NCBI GenBank assembly: GCA_030262895.1
Contig: JAJSZW010000023.1
Coordinates: 1-36,834, forward strand
From: Deltaproteobacteria bacterium
Lineage (GTDB): Bacteria; Desulfobacterota; Desulfobacteria; Desulfobacterales; ETH-SRB1
Length of the DNA: 36,834 nt
Direction of reading: 5' to 3'
In this document: positions 18,501 to 26,350 of the stretch, in pieces
Layout: each line of letters starts with the position of its first letter
Numbering within the stretch: position 1 is the stretch's first letter
Translations under genes and position numbers: made by a program
Notes under the pieces: model-generated
What the model saw: the letters and a program-made list of their open reading frames with translations, nothing else
Told to the model about the DNA's origin: nothing
Database searches by the model: none

Positions 18501-19007
18501 AAGGATACCATAAGTAACATAAGGTCTGCATTTGAGAGCGAGGATTGGGAGTCGCTCATGCAGATATCTCACAGCCTAAAAGGCAGTGCCGGTAGTATCG
18601 GAGCAGACAGGCTGTATAAAGCAGCCCAGGAACTCGAAACCGCAGGCAAAGAGGGAGCGCCGATATCTGCTTTGCTCGAAACAGTGGAAACCGCTCTGAA
18701 CCAGGTTTTGGCATCACTGCAGTCGCTCGCTGATACCTCAAAAGCTGAGCCCTTAGCCGGCAAAGAGCGTGGCGCGGCGGCTCCCGATGTAGATCCGGCA
18801 CAGGTCATACCAGCACTGAAACAGCTTGCCGATGCCCTCAATCTTGCTGAACCCGAAGAGATTAAAAAACATATCAAAGTCATAAAGAAATATCTCGATA
18901 TCTCAATCCTCAAGGATATTGAAGACCAGGTAAATGACTATGAATATGACAAAGCTCTGGAAATGCTCAAAGGGATTATGGAAGAGATGGAGAAGGATGC
19001 CAAATGA
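15552..19007 (+). CDS. Hybrid histidine kinase: c-haem-motif sensor-HAMP-PAS-HK-REC-REC-HPt
   Basis: 1151 residues. TM1 (about 18-38) and TM2 (about 195-218) flank a periplasmic sensor that holds CHHCH (162-166), the CXXCH pattern for covalent c-type haem, in a DUF3365/Tll0287-like context. HAMP follows, then a PAS domain (about 275-385) with a Cys cluster (CHEVFH...CKKDCP). The kinase core has the H-box NMSHEIRTPMHG with His420, and N, G1 and G2 boxes (LISNAIKF, DTGVGIAP, GTGLGLTI). Two receiver domains (Asp712 in VIIDWLMP, Asp856 in VLMDIQMP) and an HPt domain (His1007 in SHSLKGSAG) complete an internal phosphorelay. GGAGGTGAT ten bases upstream is a strong ribosome-binding site. The stop overlaps the next kinase by ATGA. 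It likely reads redox, NO/CO or haem-linked signals; the ligand is inference. Confidence 0.93.
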   Translation: MNPIDTILKNTRMRTKILVATIMVVGFFMGLSLYKSLVIHKETAMNQVAGSSDHLLESIYSGIKFPMSVGDCKTIREQMKDIKHHMEGVQVYISDFQKTIMYASEEERIYKSMATYLYENKSRDALAESLLTGQAPDISFSETENHTPYLITIKPILNEDSCHHCHGSIRKVLGAMIIKQPIKEVFAAIVNTRNSLIIYFAAAIIGVVVVINFFFSRLVTKRIQLLRAKTGQVAGGDVTVEVHDDHKDSIGGLSRNFNLMVKSIRDRIEYANSLKHGIVDPFLMVDPDMKVTFINENAARLSGLTPEDAIGKPCHEVFHSSACKKDCPVKKAIQTGKVTKAIKFTLTDSKGKEIPVVSISSILRDSSGKVLGAFEIIRDITLEVEAENRLQEAYLEEEKAREAAEAAALAKSEFLANMSHEIRTPMHGVIAATELALNEKMPPKPEHYLKIIQTSAYSLLGIINDILDFSKIEADKLDLEIRPFSIDDIMDRSVDVLINKAAEKSIEIIVDIDIDTPKALMGDPLRLQQIITNLISNAIKFTDNEGTVLVGVKDTEKSMDHVVLTFFVKDTGVGIAPEHLNKLFVPFSQVDASSTRKYEGTGLGLTICKQLVEKMGGRIWAESEPGKGSTFTFTAHFGFQSVQKERKLVPPPDIQGLRVLVVDDCAETRTIMQKILESFGLHVELVGSGMESLSLLKDKQDSGEPFELVIIDWLMPGLDGIETTKKIRRELKLSIPIILMTAFGKEAEDLDIEKDGITGFLAKPIYQSMLFNAIMDAFGKEQLKNSGRDKPIITSTSIYKKRLKGIRVLVAEDNPTNQEIALAILEGAGMVVKVVRNGKEAVAAVLEGGFDAVLMDIQMPEMDGYEATRMIRGREEESGISVRGERIPIIAMTAHAMKGDEEKCLEAGMDAYVSKPINQNRLFRALCHSLKFQQISAQYIETDASTDGLPAELPGIKISKALKALNIDGNIFKDILIKFLGSNKDTISNIRSAFESEDWESLMQISHSLKGSAGSIGADRLYKAAQELETAGKEGAPISALLETVETALNQVLASLQSLADTSKAEPLAGKERGAAAPDVDPAQVIPALKQLADALNLAEPEEIKKHIKVIKKYLDISILKDIEDQVNDYEYDKALEMLKGIMEEMEKDAK

Positions 19008-22000
19008 TCGATAAACTTATTATTAAATGCCGGATTATGATCTTCCTGTTTACCTTATTAATTGCAGGATTAATTACAGGTACCTCCCTGGGACAAGAAA
19101 ACCCGGTAAAAATCGGCGTTCTGGCCATAAGAGGAGCGGACCAGTGCCTGGAAAAGTGGTCGCCCACTGCCCAATATCTATCAGCCAGGATTCCGGACAG
19201 GACTTTTGTGATCATACCGCTGGATCATAAGCAAATTTACTCTTCTGTTGAAAGGGGAGAAGTCGATTTTATTCTGGCCAACCCATCCTTCTATGTGGAA
19301 CTGGAATACCGGTATGGAGCAAACCGTATAGCTACATTGAAAAACCTGTGTCTCGATAGCTTTTATACCAGATATTGGGGGGTGATTTTCTGGAGAGCGG
19401 ATCGTAGTGACATACAACAAATCAATGATCTCAAAGGCAAAACTTTCATGGCCACAGACGAAGGCTCTTTGGGGGGCTGGAGGATGGTGTGGCGGGAATT
19501 GAAAGAAATGGGAATTGATCCGTACAGGGATTTCAAAGACCTTAAGTTTATCGGCACACAAGACGCTGTCGTCTATGCTGTTAGAGACGGCAAGGTAGAT
19601 GCCGGAACAGTAAGGGCCGATACGTTCATAAGAATGCATGCCGAAGGAAAGATCAATCTTGAAGACTTTTATGTGCCTCATGAACACGGCGAGAAGAGTG
19701 TGGATTGCCCGCCATTTCCTCACTCAACTCGAGGATATCCGGAATGGCCCATGGCGAAAATCAAGGACACTCCGGATGAACTGGCGGAAAAAGTTGCAAT
19801 AGCCCTGATCGAAATGCCCTCAAACTCACCTGCGGCCATAGCAGCAAAATGCGGTGGTTGGACAATACCCATGAACTATCAACCGGTACATGAGTGTTTA
19901 AGGTATCTAAAGGTCGGCCCTTACAAGGATCTGGGCAAGATAACAATTGCCGATGTTATCAGAATCTACTGGCCCTGGATTTTATTTACTATTGTTTTGT
20001 TTCTTGTGATAACGGGTTTTAGCATTAAAATCCTGATCTTAAATCGAAACATTAAAGCATCTCATATCAAGCTAGAGAATGTAAAGGCTTATACTCGCGG
20101 ACTCATCGAGAGCAGTCCCGATGCACTGGTCACATTTGACGAAAAGGGTATTATTACCGATGTGAATGAACAGATGGCCAAACTTACCAAATACGCCCGC
20201 GAAGAATTGATCGGCAGCCAATTCCGTGACTACTTTACTGATCCGGAAAGAGCCGACCTGGGGGTGAAAAAATCTTTTGAGGAAGGGAAAGTAACAAACT
20301 ACGGGCTTGTGATGAAATCGAAAAGAGACAATGAAACAATAGTCTCTTATAATGCTACAGTATACAGGGATGAGAAAGGACAGGTCAGAGGAGTCTTTGC
20401 GGCAGCCAGAGATATAAGCGAAACCAAGCGGATGGTCAAAGAATTAGAAGATACAAAGGCTTATACTCGCGGACTCATCGAGAGCAGCCTTGATGCACTG
20501 GTCACATTTGACGAAAAGGGTATTATTACCGATGTGAATGAACAGACGATCAAACTTACCGAATACACTCGTGAAGAATTGATCGGCAGCCAATTCCGTG
20601 ACTACTTTACTGATCCGGAAAGAGCCGACCTGGGGGTGAAAAAATCTTTTGAGGAAGAGAAAGTAACAAACTACGAGCTTGTGATGAAATCAAAAAGAGA
20701 CAATGAAACAATAGTCTCTTATAATGCCACAGTATACAGGGATGAGAAAGGACAGGTCAGAGGAGTCTTTGCGGCAGCCAGAGATATAAGCGAAACCAAG
20801 CGGATGGTCAAAGAATTAGAAGATACAAAGGCTTATACTCGCGGACTCATCGAGAGCAGCCTTGATGCACTGGTCACATTTGACGAAAAGGGTATTATTA
20901 CCGATGTGAATGAACAGACGATCAAACTTACCAAATACGCCCGCGAAGAATTGATCGGCAGCCAATTCCACGACTACTTTACTGATCCGGAAAGAGCCGA
21001 CCTGGGGGTAAAAAGATCTTTTGAGGAAGAGAAAGTAACAGACTACGAGCTTGTGATGAAATCGAAAAGAGACAATGAAACAATAGTCTCTTATAATGCT
21101 ACAGTATACAGGGATGAGAAAGGACAGGCCAGAGGGGTCTTTGCAGCAGCCAGAGATATCAGCGAAAGTAAACGAGTTGAAAAAGAATTAATTAAAGCCA
21201 AAGAAACCGCCGAAACCGCCACCATCGCCAAGAGTGAGTTTTTGGCTAATATGAGCCACGAAATCCGGACACCCATGAACGGGGTCATTGCCGCCGCAGA
21301 GCTGGCGCTGTCTGAAAAAATATCTCCCAGGACAGAGCACTATCTGAAAATAATACAATCTTCCGCTTATTCCCTGCTTAGAATTATTAATGATATCCTG
21401 GATTTTTCAAAAATCGAAGCTGATAAGCTCGACATAGAAACACACCCGTTTTTGTTAGACGAGGTAATAGATAGAATAACGGACGTGTTTATGAGTGAGG
21501 CTGCCGGCAAGAGGATTGAACTCCTTGTTGATATTGATCTTGAAGCGCCAAATGCCTTGATCGGCGATCCCCTCCGCCTTCAACAAATCCTCAAAAATCT
21601 GGTAAGCAATGCTGTTAAATTCACGGAAATTGGAGGGATCATTCTTGTGAGAGTAAAAGAGTCCGAAAAATCGGCAGACCGGACAACTCTGACTTTTTCC
21701 GTAAAAGACACCGGTATAGGAATAGCGCCAAAATACCTGTCCAAGCTTTTTAAACCTTTTAGCCAGGTTGATACATCCAGCACGCGAGAATATGAGGGCA
21801 CAGGACTTGGGTTGAGTATTTGCAAACGACTGGTGGAAATGATGGGAGGCAGAATCTGGGTTGAAAGCGAATTGGAAAAGGGAAGCACTTTCAGCTTTAC
21901 AATATGTCTCGGCCGGCAATCTGCGGATCAGAAACAAAAGCTCGTGCCTCCTCCTGATATTCAACACTTAAACGTGCTGGTTGTTGACGACTGTGCTGAC

Positions 22001-23470
22001 AGCAGGCTTATCATGCAAAAAATGCTGGAGTCTTTTGGTTTGCGAGTAAAGTTGGTCTCATCCGGCGAAGAATCGCTAAAAGCCCTGAAAGAAAACAAAA
22101 CACGGGAAGAACCTTTTGAACTGGTTGTAATCGACTGGCTGATGCCCGGGCTGGGTGGAATTGAGACTTCAAAAAGAATCCGGAAAGACTTGAAGCTGAC
22201 TATCCCGATAATAATGATGACCGCTTTTGGGAAAGAAAACGAAATGCTGGATGCTGAAAAGGCAGGAATTAACGCGTTCCTCACCAAACCCATACACCAG
22301 TCAACGCTTTTTAATGCTATCATGGATACCTTTGGGAAAAAAGCGCTGAAAATAGAGGAAAAAGAAAAACATATCACCACCAAGGCAAGTATTTACAAGA
22401 ACTTCCTCAGAGGAATACGAATTCTTGTGGCAGAAGACAATCCCACCAATCAGGAAATCGCATTGGCGATACTTGAAGGAGCAGGGATTGTTGTCGAAAT
22501 TGCCGATAATGGAAAAAAGGTGGTCGAGGCTTTGCAGAGAAGTCGTTTTGATGCTGTGCTCATGGACATCCAGATGCCTGAAATGGATGGATATGAGGCA
22601 ACAAGAATAATTCGGAAAGACTCTAAGTTTAAATCACTTCCCATCATCGCCATGACCGCTCATGCCATGAAAGGTGATGAGGAAAAATGCCTGCAAGCAG
22701 GAATGGACGGTTACGTCTCCAAACCCATCAGTCAGGACAGACTATTCCATACTATATGGAAATCAATGAAACACCAGAAAAAAGCGCTGTATTCCGGGGA
22801 GCCGGAAACCCCTGAAGCTATAGACATTACAGTTACACAAACCGAAGATCTCCCGAAAAGACTCCCGGGAATCAACATTCAAGATGCCCTGAGCGCACTG
22901 AATATAGACAAAGCTGTTTTCAAACACATACTCATAGGGTTTCTAAAAAACAATAAATTGAGCGCAAATAAAATAAGAGAGGCTTTTAACAGAAAAGATT
23001 GGGAATCAATTGTGCAACTCGTTCACAGTCTAAAAGGCAGCGCCGGCAATATAGGAGCATACAAGCTGTATAAAACAGCCCAGGAACTCGAAACCGCCGG
23101 TAGAGAAGGAGCACCGACATCTGCTTTGCTCGACAAAGTTGAAACCGCTCTGAACCAGGTTTTGGAATCGTTGCAAATGCTTACTGATACCTCAAAAACT
23201 GAGCCTTTACCCGGCAAAGAGCGTGGCGTGGGTCCTGGTGTAGATCCGGCACAGGTTATACCAGTATTGAAACAGCTTGCCGATGCCCTCGATCTTGCTG
23301 AGCCCGAAGAGATTAAAAAACATATGGAAGTCATCAAGAAATTTCTCGACATCTCAATCTTCCGGAATCTTGAAGACCAGGTAAATGACTATGAATATGA
23401 CAATGCTTTAAAAACGCTCAAAGGGATTATGGAAGAAATGGAGAAAAAAAGTGCGGGTCAGCGCCACTAA
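19004..23470 (+). CDS. Hybrid histidine kinase: PhnD-like sensor-PASx3-HK-REC-REC-HPt
   Basis: 1488 residues. After an N-terminal signal/TM segment (about 8-30), residues 35-310 form a PhnD/phosphonate-type periplasmic binding domain (VKIGVLAIRGADQCLEKWSP, DFILANPSFY, LKGKTFMATDEGSLGGW). A TM helix lies near 325-347. Three PAS domains follow as near-identical 124-residue repeats (about residues 361-732). The kinase core has His752, receivers Asp1044 and Asp1188, and an HPt His1341. The kinase, receiver, HPt and a C-terminal helical tail all resemble the preceding kinase, so the pair arose by duplication followed by a sensor swap. PhnD-like sensors bind small oxyanions or similar ligands in known cases; this ligand is unknown. 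The start overlaps the upstream gene by 4 bp, so both kinases should be made together. The end overlaps repeat element G. Confidence 0.93.
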   Translation: MIDKLIIKCRIMIFLFTLLIAGLITGTSLGQENPVKIGVLAIRGADQCLEKWSPTAQYLSARIPDRTFVIIPLDHKQIYSSVERGEVDFILANPSFYVELEYRYGANRIATLKNLCLDSFYTRYWGVIFWRADRSDIQQINDLKGKTFMATDEGSLGGWRMVWRELKEMGIDPYRDFKDLKFIGTQDAVVYAVRDGKVDAGTVRADTFIRMHAEGKINLEDFYVPHEHGEKSVDCPPFPHSTRGYPEWPMAKIKDTPDELAEKVAIALIEMPSNSPAAIAAKCGGWTIPMNYQPVHECLRYLKVGPYKDLGKITIADVIRIYWPWILFTIVLFLVITGFSIKILILNRNIKASHIKLENVKAYTRGLIESSPDALVTFDEKGIITDVNEQMAKLTKYAREELIGSQFRDYFTDPERADLGVKKSFEEGKVTNYGLVMKSKRDNETIVSYNATVYRDEKGQVRGVFAAARDISETKRMVKELEDTKAYTRGLIESSLDALVTFDEKGIITDVNEQTIKLTEYTREELIGSQFRDYFTDPERADLGVKKSFEEEKVTNYELVMKSKRDNETIVSYNATVYRDEKGQVRGVFAAARDISETKRMVKELEDTKAYTRGLIESSLDALVTFDEKGIITDVNEQTIKLTKYAREELIGSQFHDYFTDPERADLGVKRSFEEEKVTDYELVMKSKRDNETIVSYNATVYRDEKGQARGVFAAARDISESKRVEKELIKAKETAETATIAKSEFLANMSHEIRTPMNGVIAAAELALSEKISPRTEHYLKIIQSSAYSLLRIINDILDFSKIEADKLDIETHPFLLDEVIDRITDVFMSEAAGKRIELLVDIDLEAPNALIGDPLRLQQILKNLVSNAVKFTEIGGIILVRVKESEKSADRTTLTFSVKDTGIGIAPKYLSKLFKPFSQVDTSSTREYEGTGLGLSICKRLVEMMGGRIWVESELEKGSTFSFTICLGRQSADQKQKLVPPPDIQHLNVLVVDDCADSRLIMQKMLESFGLRVKLVSSGEESLKALKENKTREEPFELVVIDWLMPGLGGIETSKRIRKDLKLTIPIIMMTAFGKENEMLDAEKAGINAFLTKPIHQSTLFNAIMDTFGKKALKIEEKEKHITTKASIYKNFLRGIRILVAEDNPTNQEIALAILEGAGIVVEIADNGKKVVEALQRSRFDAVLMDIQMPEMDGYEATRIIRKDSKFKSLPIIAMTAHAMKGDEEKCLQAGMDGYVSKPISQDRLFHTIWKSMKHQKKALYSGEPETPEAIDITVTQTEDLPKRLPGINIQDALSALNIDKAVFKHILIGFLKNNKLSANKIREAFNRKDWESIVQLVHSLKGSAGNIGAYKLYKTAQELETAGREGAPTSALLDKVETALNQVLESLQMLTDTSKTEPLPGKERGVGPGVDPAQVIPVLKQLADALDLAEPEEIKKHMEVIKKFLDISIFRNLEDQVNDYEYDNALKTLKGIMEEMEKKSAGQRH
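20084..21199 (+). repeat. Three tandem 372-bp direct repeats encoding PAS domains
   Basis: Copies start at about 20084, 20456 and 20828, each with AAGGCTTATACTCGCGGACT. They differ at only scattered positions (for example NYG versus NYE, AREEL versus TREEL). The match at DNA level, including third positions, points to recent amplification or gene conversion. The third copy diverges at its end where it joins the kinase linker. Confidence 0.9.
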
Positions 23471-23548
23471 GGCACAAAGAAGGGATATGATTTATGAATT
23501 TTAAGAAAATTATATTATAATCTTGGTGTCTTAGTGTCTTTGTGGCTG
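23462..23548. repeat. Inverted variant-repeat element G (8-bp units)
   Basis: The left arm carries CACTAAGG and CACAAAGA. The right arm carries GTGTCTTA, GTGTCTTT and GTGGCTGA, an inverted set in 8-bp phase. The stop codon of the upstream kinase (23468-23470) lies within the left arm, so the last residues of that protein are repeat-encoded. The core is about 38 bp, AT-rich. Confidence 0.7.
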
Positions 23549-23576
23549 AGCTATTACGAACAAAAAGGTGACAACA

Positions 23577-25160
23577 GTGGAAAAAATTAAGCCTCTGGTT
23601 TTGATTGTTGACGACAACTCAACAAATATCGATCTATTGGTAGACACATTAAAGAACGACTACCGGCTGGGTGTTGCCAAAAATGGACAGAAAGCGCTTG
23701 ATTATACGGAAAAGCACCTGCCGGATTTGATCCTCCTGGACATCATGATGCCTGGAGCGGATGGATACGAGGTGTGTACCAAACTGAAAGCAGCCACTCG
23801 AACAAAAGACATTCCAGTAATTTTCATCACTGCGATGACTGAAACAGCGCACAAAACCCGAGCGTTTGAAGCAGGCGCTCTGGATTACATCACCAAGCCT
23901 TTTCATACAGCAGAAGTAAAAGCAAGGGTCAGAACACATCTGTCTTTAAAAAAGGCGCGTGAGCATGAGATATATATCGCCTCCAAAATCCAGAAAACTC
24001 TTCTGCTTGGTAAACCGCCACGCGATATTAATGGAATACAGATAGCTCAGTTGACGATTCCTTCACAAAAGGTCGATGGCGATTTTTATGACTTTTTTAA
24101 ACTTAACAACCAGTGTTTTGATCTCGTGGTTGGAGATGTCATGGGCAAGGGGATTCCGGCGGCTTTGTTGGGAGCAGCCATAAAAAGTCATTTTTTGCGC
24201 GTTCTAAATGAACTGATTCGCTTGACTGAAAAAAAAGAATTTCCCGATCCTGAAAAAATTATTTCATCAGTCCATTCCAGCATGATTGATCAACTGGAAG
24301 ATATAGAAACTTTTGTTACCTTATGTTATGCTCGATTCGATATGGCAAAGTATCTGCTTAGTTTTGTTGATTGCGGCCATATGCGAACTATCCACTTTCA
24401 TGCTGATTCAAACAGATGCAGTCTGCTTCGGGGAGTGAACATGCCACTGGGCTTTCCTGAACAGGAACCTTTCAAACAGACTTTGGTGTCTTTTAAACCG
24501 GGAGATCTCTTTGTCTTTTACTCGGACGGCCTGACAGAAGCCAAAAACCAGGACGGTGTTTTGTATGGCGAGAAACGTTTGGTCGATTTTGTGCAAAAAA
24601 ACGCAATAATTGAACCCAAAGAGCTTATAAATATTGTCCGAAAAAATGTTGTTGCATTTTCACAATCCGACATTTTTGATGATGACCTCACGTGCGTGTT
24701 GGTCGGTATTGAGAAAAAATCTACGAGTCAGGCTCTGTTAGATAAAGCAAAACTCGAAATTAAGAACGATCTGACAGAACTGGCACGAGTTCGAGCCTTT
24801 GTTCGAAATTTTTGTGAAGGTATCCCGGATCTTCCTCTTGATAACAACCGCATAAACTTGATCGAATTAGCTGTTACCGAAGTTACGGCCAACATCATTA
24901 AACACGCATATGGTGAACATACTGGTGAACAAATTCAAATAAATGCCCTGCTATTGGATGACAAAATTGTTCTTCAATTTTACGATTGGGGCAAAGAGTT
25001 TGATCCGAAGTCGGTTCCACTGCCGGTATTTGACGGATCACAAAGTGGTGGATTCGGTCTTCATATCATTTCTCATACCGTAGATGAAGTGGTATACTCA
25101 CGTGATAAAAAAGGGAGAAATTGCGCCTGCCTGAAAATTAAGCTAACCAGAAAGGATTAA
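23577..25160 (+). CDS. REC-PP2C (SpoIIE/RsbU-type) phosphatase with C-terminal HATPase domain
   Basis: About 527 residues in three domains. A receiver (LVLIVDDNSTN, phospho-acceptor in LILLDIMMP, Lys in YITKPF) occupies about 5-120. A PP2C-type SpoIIE phosphatase (about 145-380) shows KVDGDFYDFF, VVGDVMGKGIPAALLGA and FYSDGLTEA, including the metal-binding Asp residues. An anti-sigma-factor-type HATPase (about 400-527) has ELAVTEVTANIIKHAY, DWGKEFDP and GGFGLHII. Such proteins dephosphorylate a STAS antagonist and may also phosphorylate it, so phosphatase and kinase modules of a partner switch lie in one chain. The STAS gene follows after one base. The receiver is a plausible target of the HPt domains of the two kinases upstream. 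I prefer the GTG at 23577 (AAAAGG eight bases before) over the GTG at 23568. Confidence 0.92.
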   Translation: MEKIKPLVLIVDDNSTNIDLLVDTLKNDYRLGVAKNGQKALDYTEKHLPDLILLDIMMPGADGYEVCTKLKAATRTKDIPVIFITAMTETAHKTRAFEAGALDYITKPFHTAEVKARVRTHLSLKKAREHEIYIASKIQKTLLLGKPPRDINGIQIAQLTIPSQKVDGDFYDFFKLNNQCFDLVVGDVMGKGIPAALLGAAIKSHFLRVLNELIRLTEKKEFPDPEKIISSVHSSMIDQLEDIETFVTLCYARFDMAKYLLSFVDCGHMRTIHFHADSNRCSLLRGVNMPLGFPEQEPFKQTLVSFKPGDLFVFYSDGLTEAKNQDGVLYGEKRLVDFVQKNAIIEPKELINIVRKNVVAFSQSDIFDDDLTCVLVGIEKKSTSQALLDKAKLEIKNDLTELARVRAFVRNFCEGIPDLPLDNNRINLIELAVTEVTANIIKHAYGEHTGEQIQINALLLDDKIVLQFYDWGKEFDPKSVPLPVFDGSQSGGFGLHIISHTVDEVVYSRDKKGRNCACLKIKLTRKD

Positions 25161-25161
25161 C

Positions 25162-25494
25162 ATGAAATTAAGCACGGAAAAAATTGGCGAAGTGACAGTT
25201 GTAACAGTGCTGACAGAAGTTTTGGATGCAAGCAATGCTGAAGAATTTAAAATAGCCACAGCTCCCATACTTGAAAAAAACAACAAGGTTGTGTTTGAAA
25301 TAAGTCAAATAAAATTTATGGACAGTTCCGGATGCGGAACCCTGCTATCTTTCCTCAGGCAGTTGAAGAGTTCAAATGGAACTCTCAAGCTGTGCAGAGT
25401 ACAAGAACCGGTCCGCAGGCTGTTCGAGCTTGTTCGAATTGATCGAATAATTGAAATTTTTGACACAAAAGAAGAGGCTGTGAAGGCTTTTTAA
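25162..25494 (+). CDS. STAS-domain anti-sigma factor antagonist (SpoIIAA/RsbV-like)
   Basis: 110 residues, a single STAS domain. The motif FMDSSGCGTLLSFL carries the conserved phosphorylatable Ser (Ser55 or Ser56). In partner-switching systems the unphosphorylated form binds and removes an anti-sigma or other kinase-type partner. It starts one base after the stop of the REC-PP2C-HATPase gene, so the two are co-translated and almost certainly partners. No sigma factor is encoded nearby, so the output may be non-transcriptional, as in other Gram-negative partner switches. Confidence 0.94.
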   Translation: MKLSTEKIGEVTVVTVLTEVLDASNAEEFKIATAPILEKNNKVVFEISQIKFMDSSGCGTLLSFLRQLKSSNGTLKLCRVQEPVRRLFELVRIDRIIEIFDTKEEAVKAF

Positions 25495-25496
25495 GA

Positions 25497-25575
25497 TGGG
25501 GATTTAGGAATTGGGGATTAAAATCAATAAAATACCTTCAATTCCTAAATTCCCAAATCCCCAAATCCCCAAATT
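25497..25575. repeat. Inverted variant-repeat element F (8-bp units)
   Basis: It lies directly after the STAS gene. The left arm (25497-25521) contains TGGGGATT twice with TAGGAAT between. The right arm (25541-25575) reads ATTCCTAA, ATTCCCAA, ATCCCCAA, ATCCCCAA in perfect 8-bp phase. It may double as a transcript-end hairpin. Confidence 0.75.
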
Positions 25576-25823
25576 TGTCATGATCCATAATGATTAATTA
25601 AAAGCTGCTCAATTTTTTCTTCGAGCATTTCATATGATTATTTTTGAGAAGCATATTTCATGTTTTTCTTTATATCAGATTAATGCAAACGTATCTCGAA
25701 CTTTTTTAATATTTTTGGCTCTCTGGTATTTGATGCTCTTCCGCTAATACTTTGATTTAGAAATATTTTTTATTTTCAGATAGTTACAATTCAGGCTATT
25801 AAACTCCTAATTTGTGTAATCAT

Positions 25824-25905
25824 GTAGGTTGGGTTGAGAGACAGAGTCCCGAAACCCAACAACAGCTTAAGATCGTTGGGTTTCGCTTTGCTCAACCCAA
25901 CCTAC
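25824..25905. repeat. REP-like nested palindrome (GTAGGTTGGGTTGAG)
   Basis: The outer arms GTAGGTTGGGTTGAG (25824-25838) and CTCAACCCAACCTAC (25891-25905) are perfect over 15 bp. Inner arms CGAAACCCAAC (25850-25860) and GTTGGGTTTCG (25875-25885) are also perfect. Sequences of this TAGGTTGGGTTGAG type occur as dispersed palindromes in many bacterial genomes. Confidence 0.85.
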
Positions 25906-26109
25906 AGAAAGTGTCCCCAAAAAGATCAAAATATAATCAAAGTAAGTGGGTATTCCCTTCACTCACGTTTAAAGGCAGGTATCTACTTGAATATATAGGA
26001 ATTTTTAGCTTTTTCGTTTTTATTTAAGAAATGTCCAAATACTTTTTAAATTCAAATAGTTAAAGGCAAACAACGTGAGTTAAGTGCATACCCAGTTCAA
26101 AGTATTAGC

Positions 26110-26350
26110 AGAATTCACTACCGTACACTTTTTGTAATAATTTGAAATTAAAGAACAAAACAATTTCATATGATAATCATGTTAGCGCAATTTGCTCATT
26201 TTATCCAACATTTTGACTGAAATTCAGCAATTCTTGAGTAAATTTTTACTGCAAATCAGATAAAAAGTCATTGCATTGTAAGATATTTAGCCAAAGAAAT
26301 ATCATATTTAGCAATATTAACAAAGAGTTAAAAAAGTGTACGGTAGTGAA
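26110..26350. mobile_element. MITE-like element with about 20-bp terminal inverted repeats
   Basis: About 241 bp with no coding capacity. The arm TTCACTACCGTACACTTTTT (26114-26133) is matched perfectly by its complement at 26331-26350. The element is flanked by TAGC on both sides (26106-26109 and 26351-26354), which fits a 4-bp target duplication, and removing it restores an older 24-bp inverted repeat. This is strong positional evidence for transposition. The mobilising transposase is not identified. Confidence 0.75.

Noticed and set aside
18002..18559. 185-codon minus-strand frame within the first hybrid kinase
   Set aside because: It is opposite the second receiver domain; the Ser-rich translation is typical of a shadow frame.
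25812..26027. 71-codon frame in the repeat island
   Set aside because: It spans the REP-like palindrome, so its residues come from the repeat, and no protein family is recognisable.
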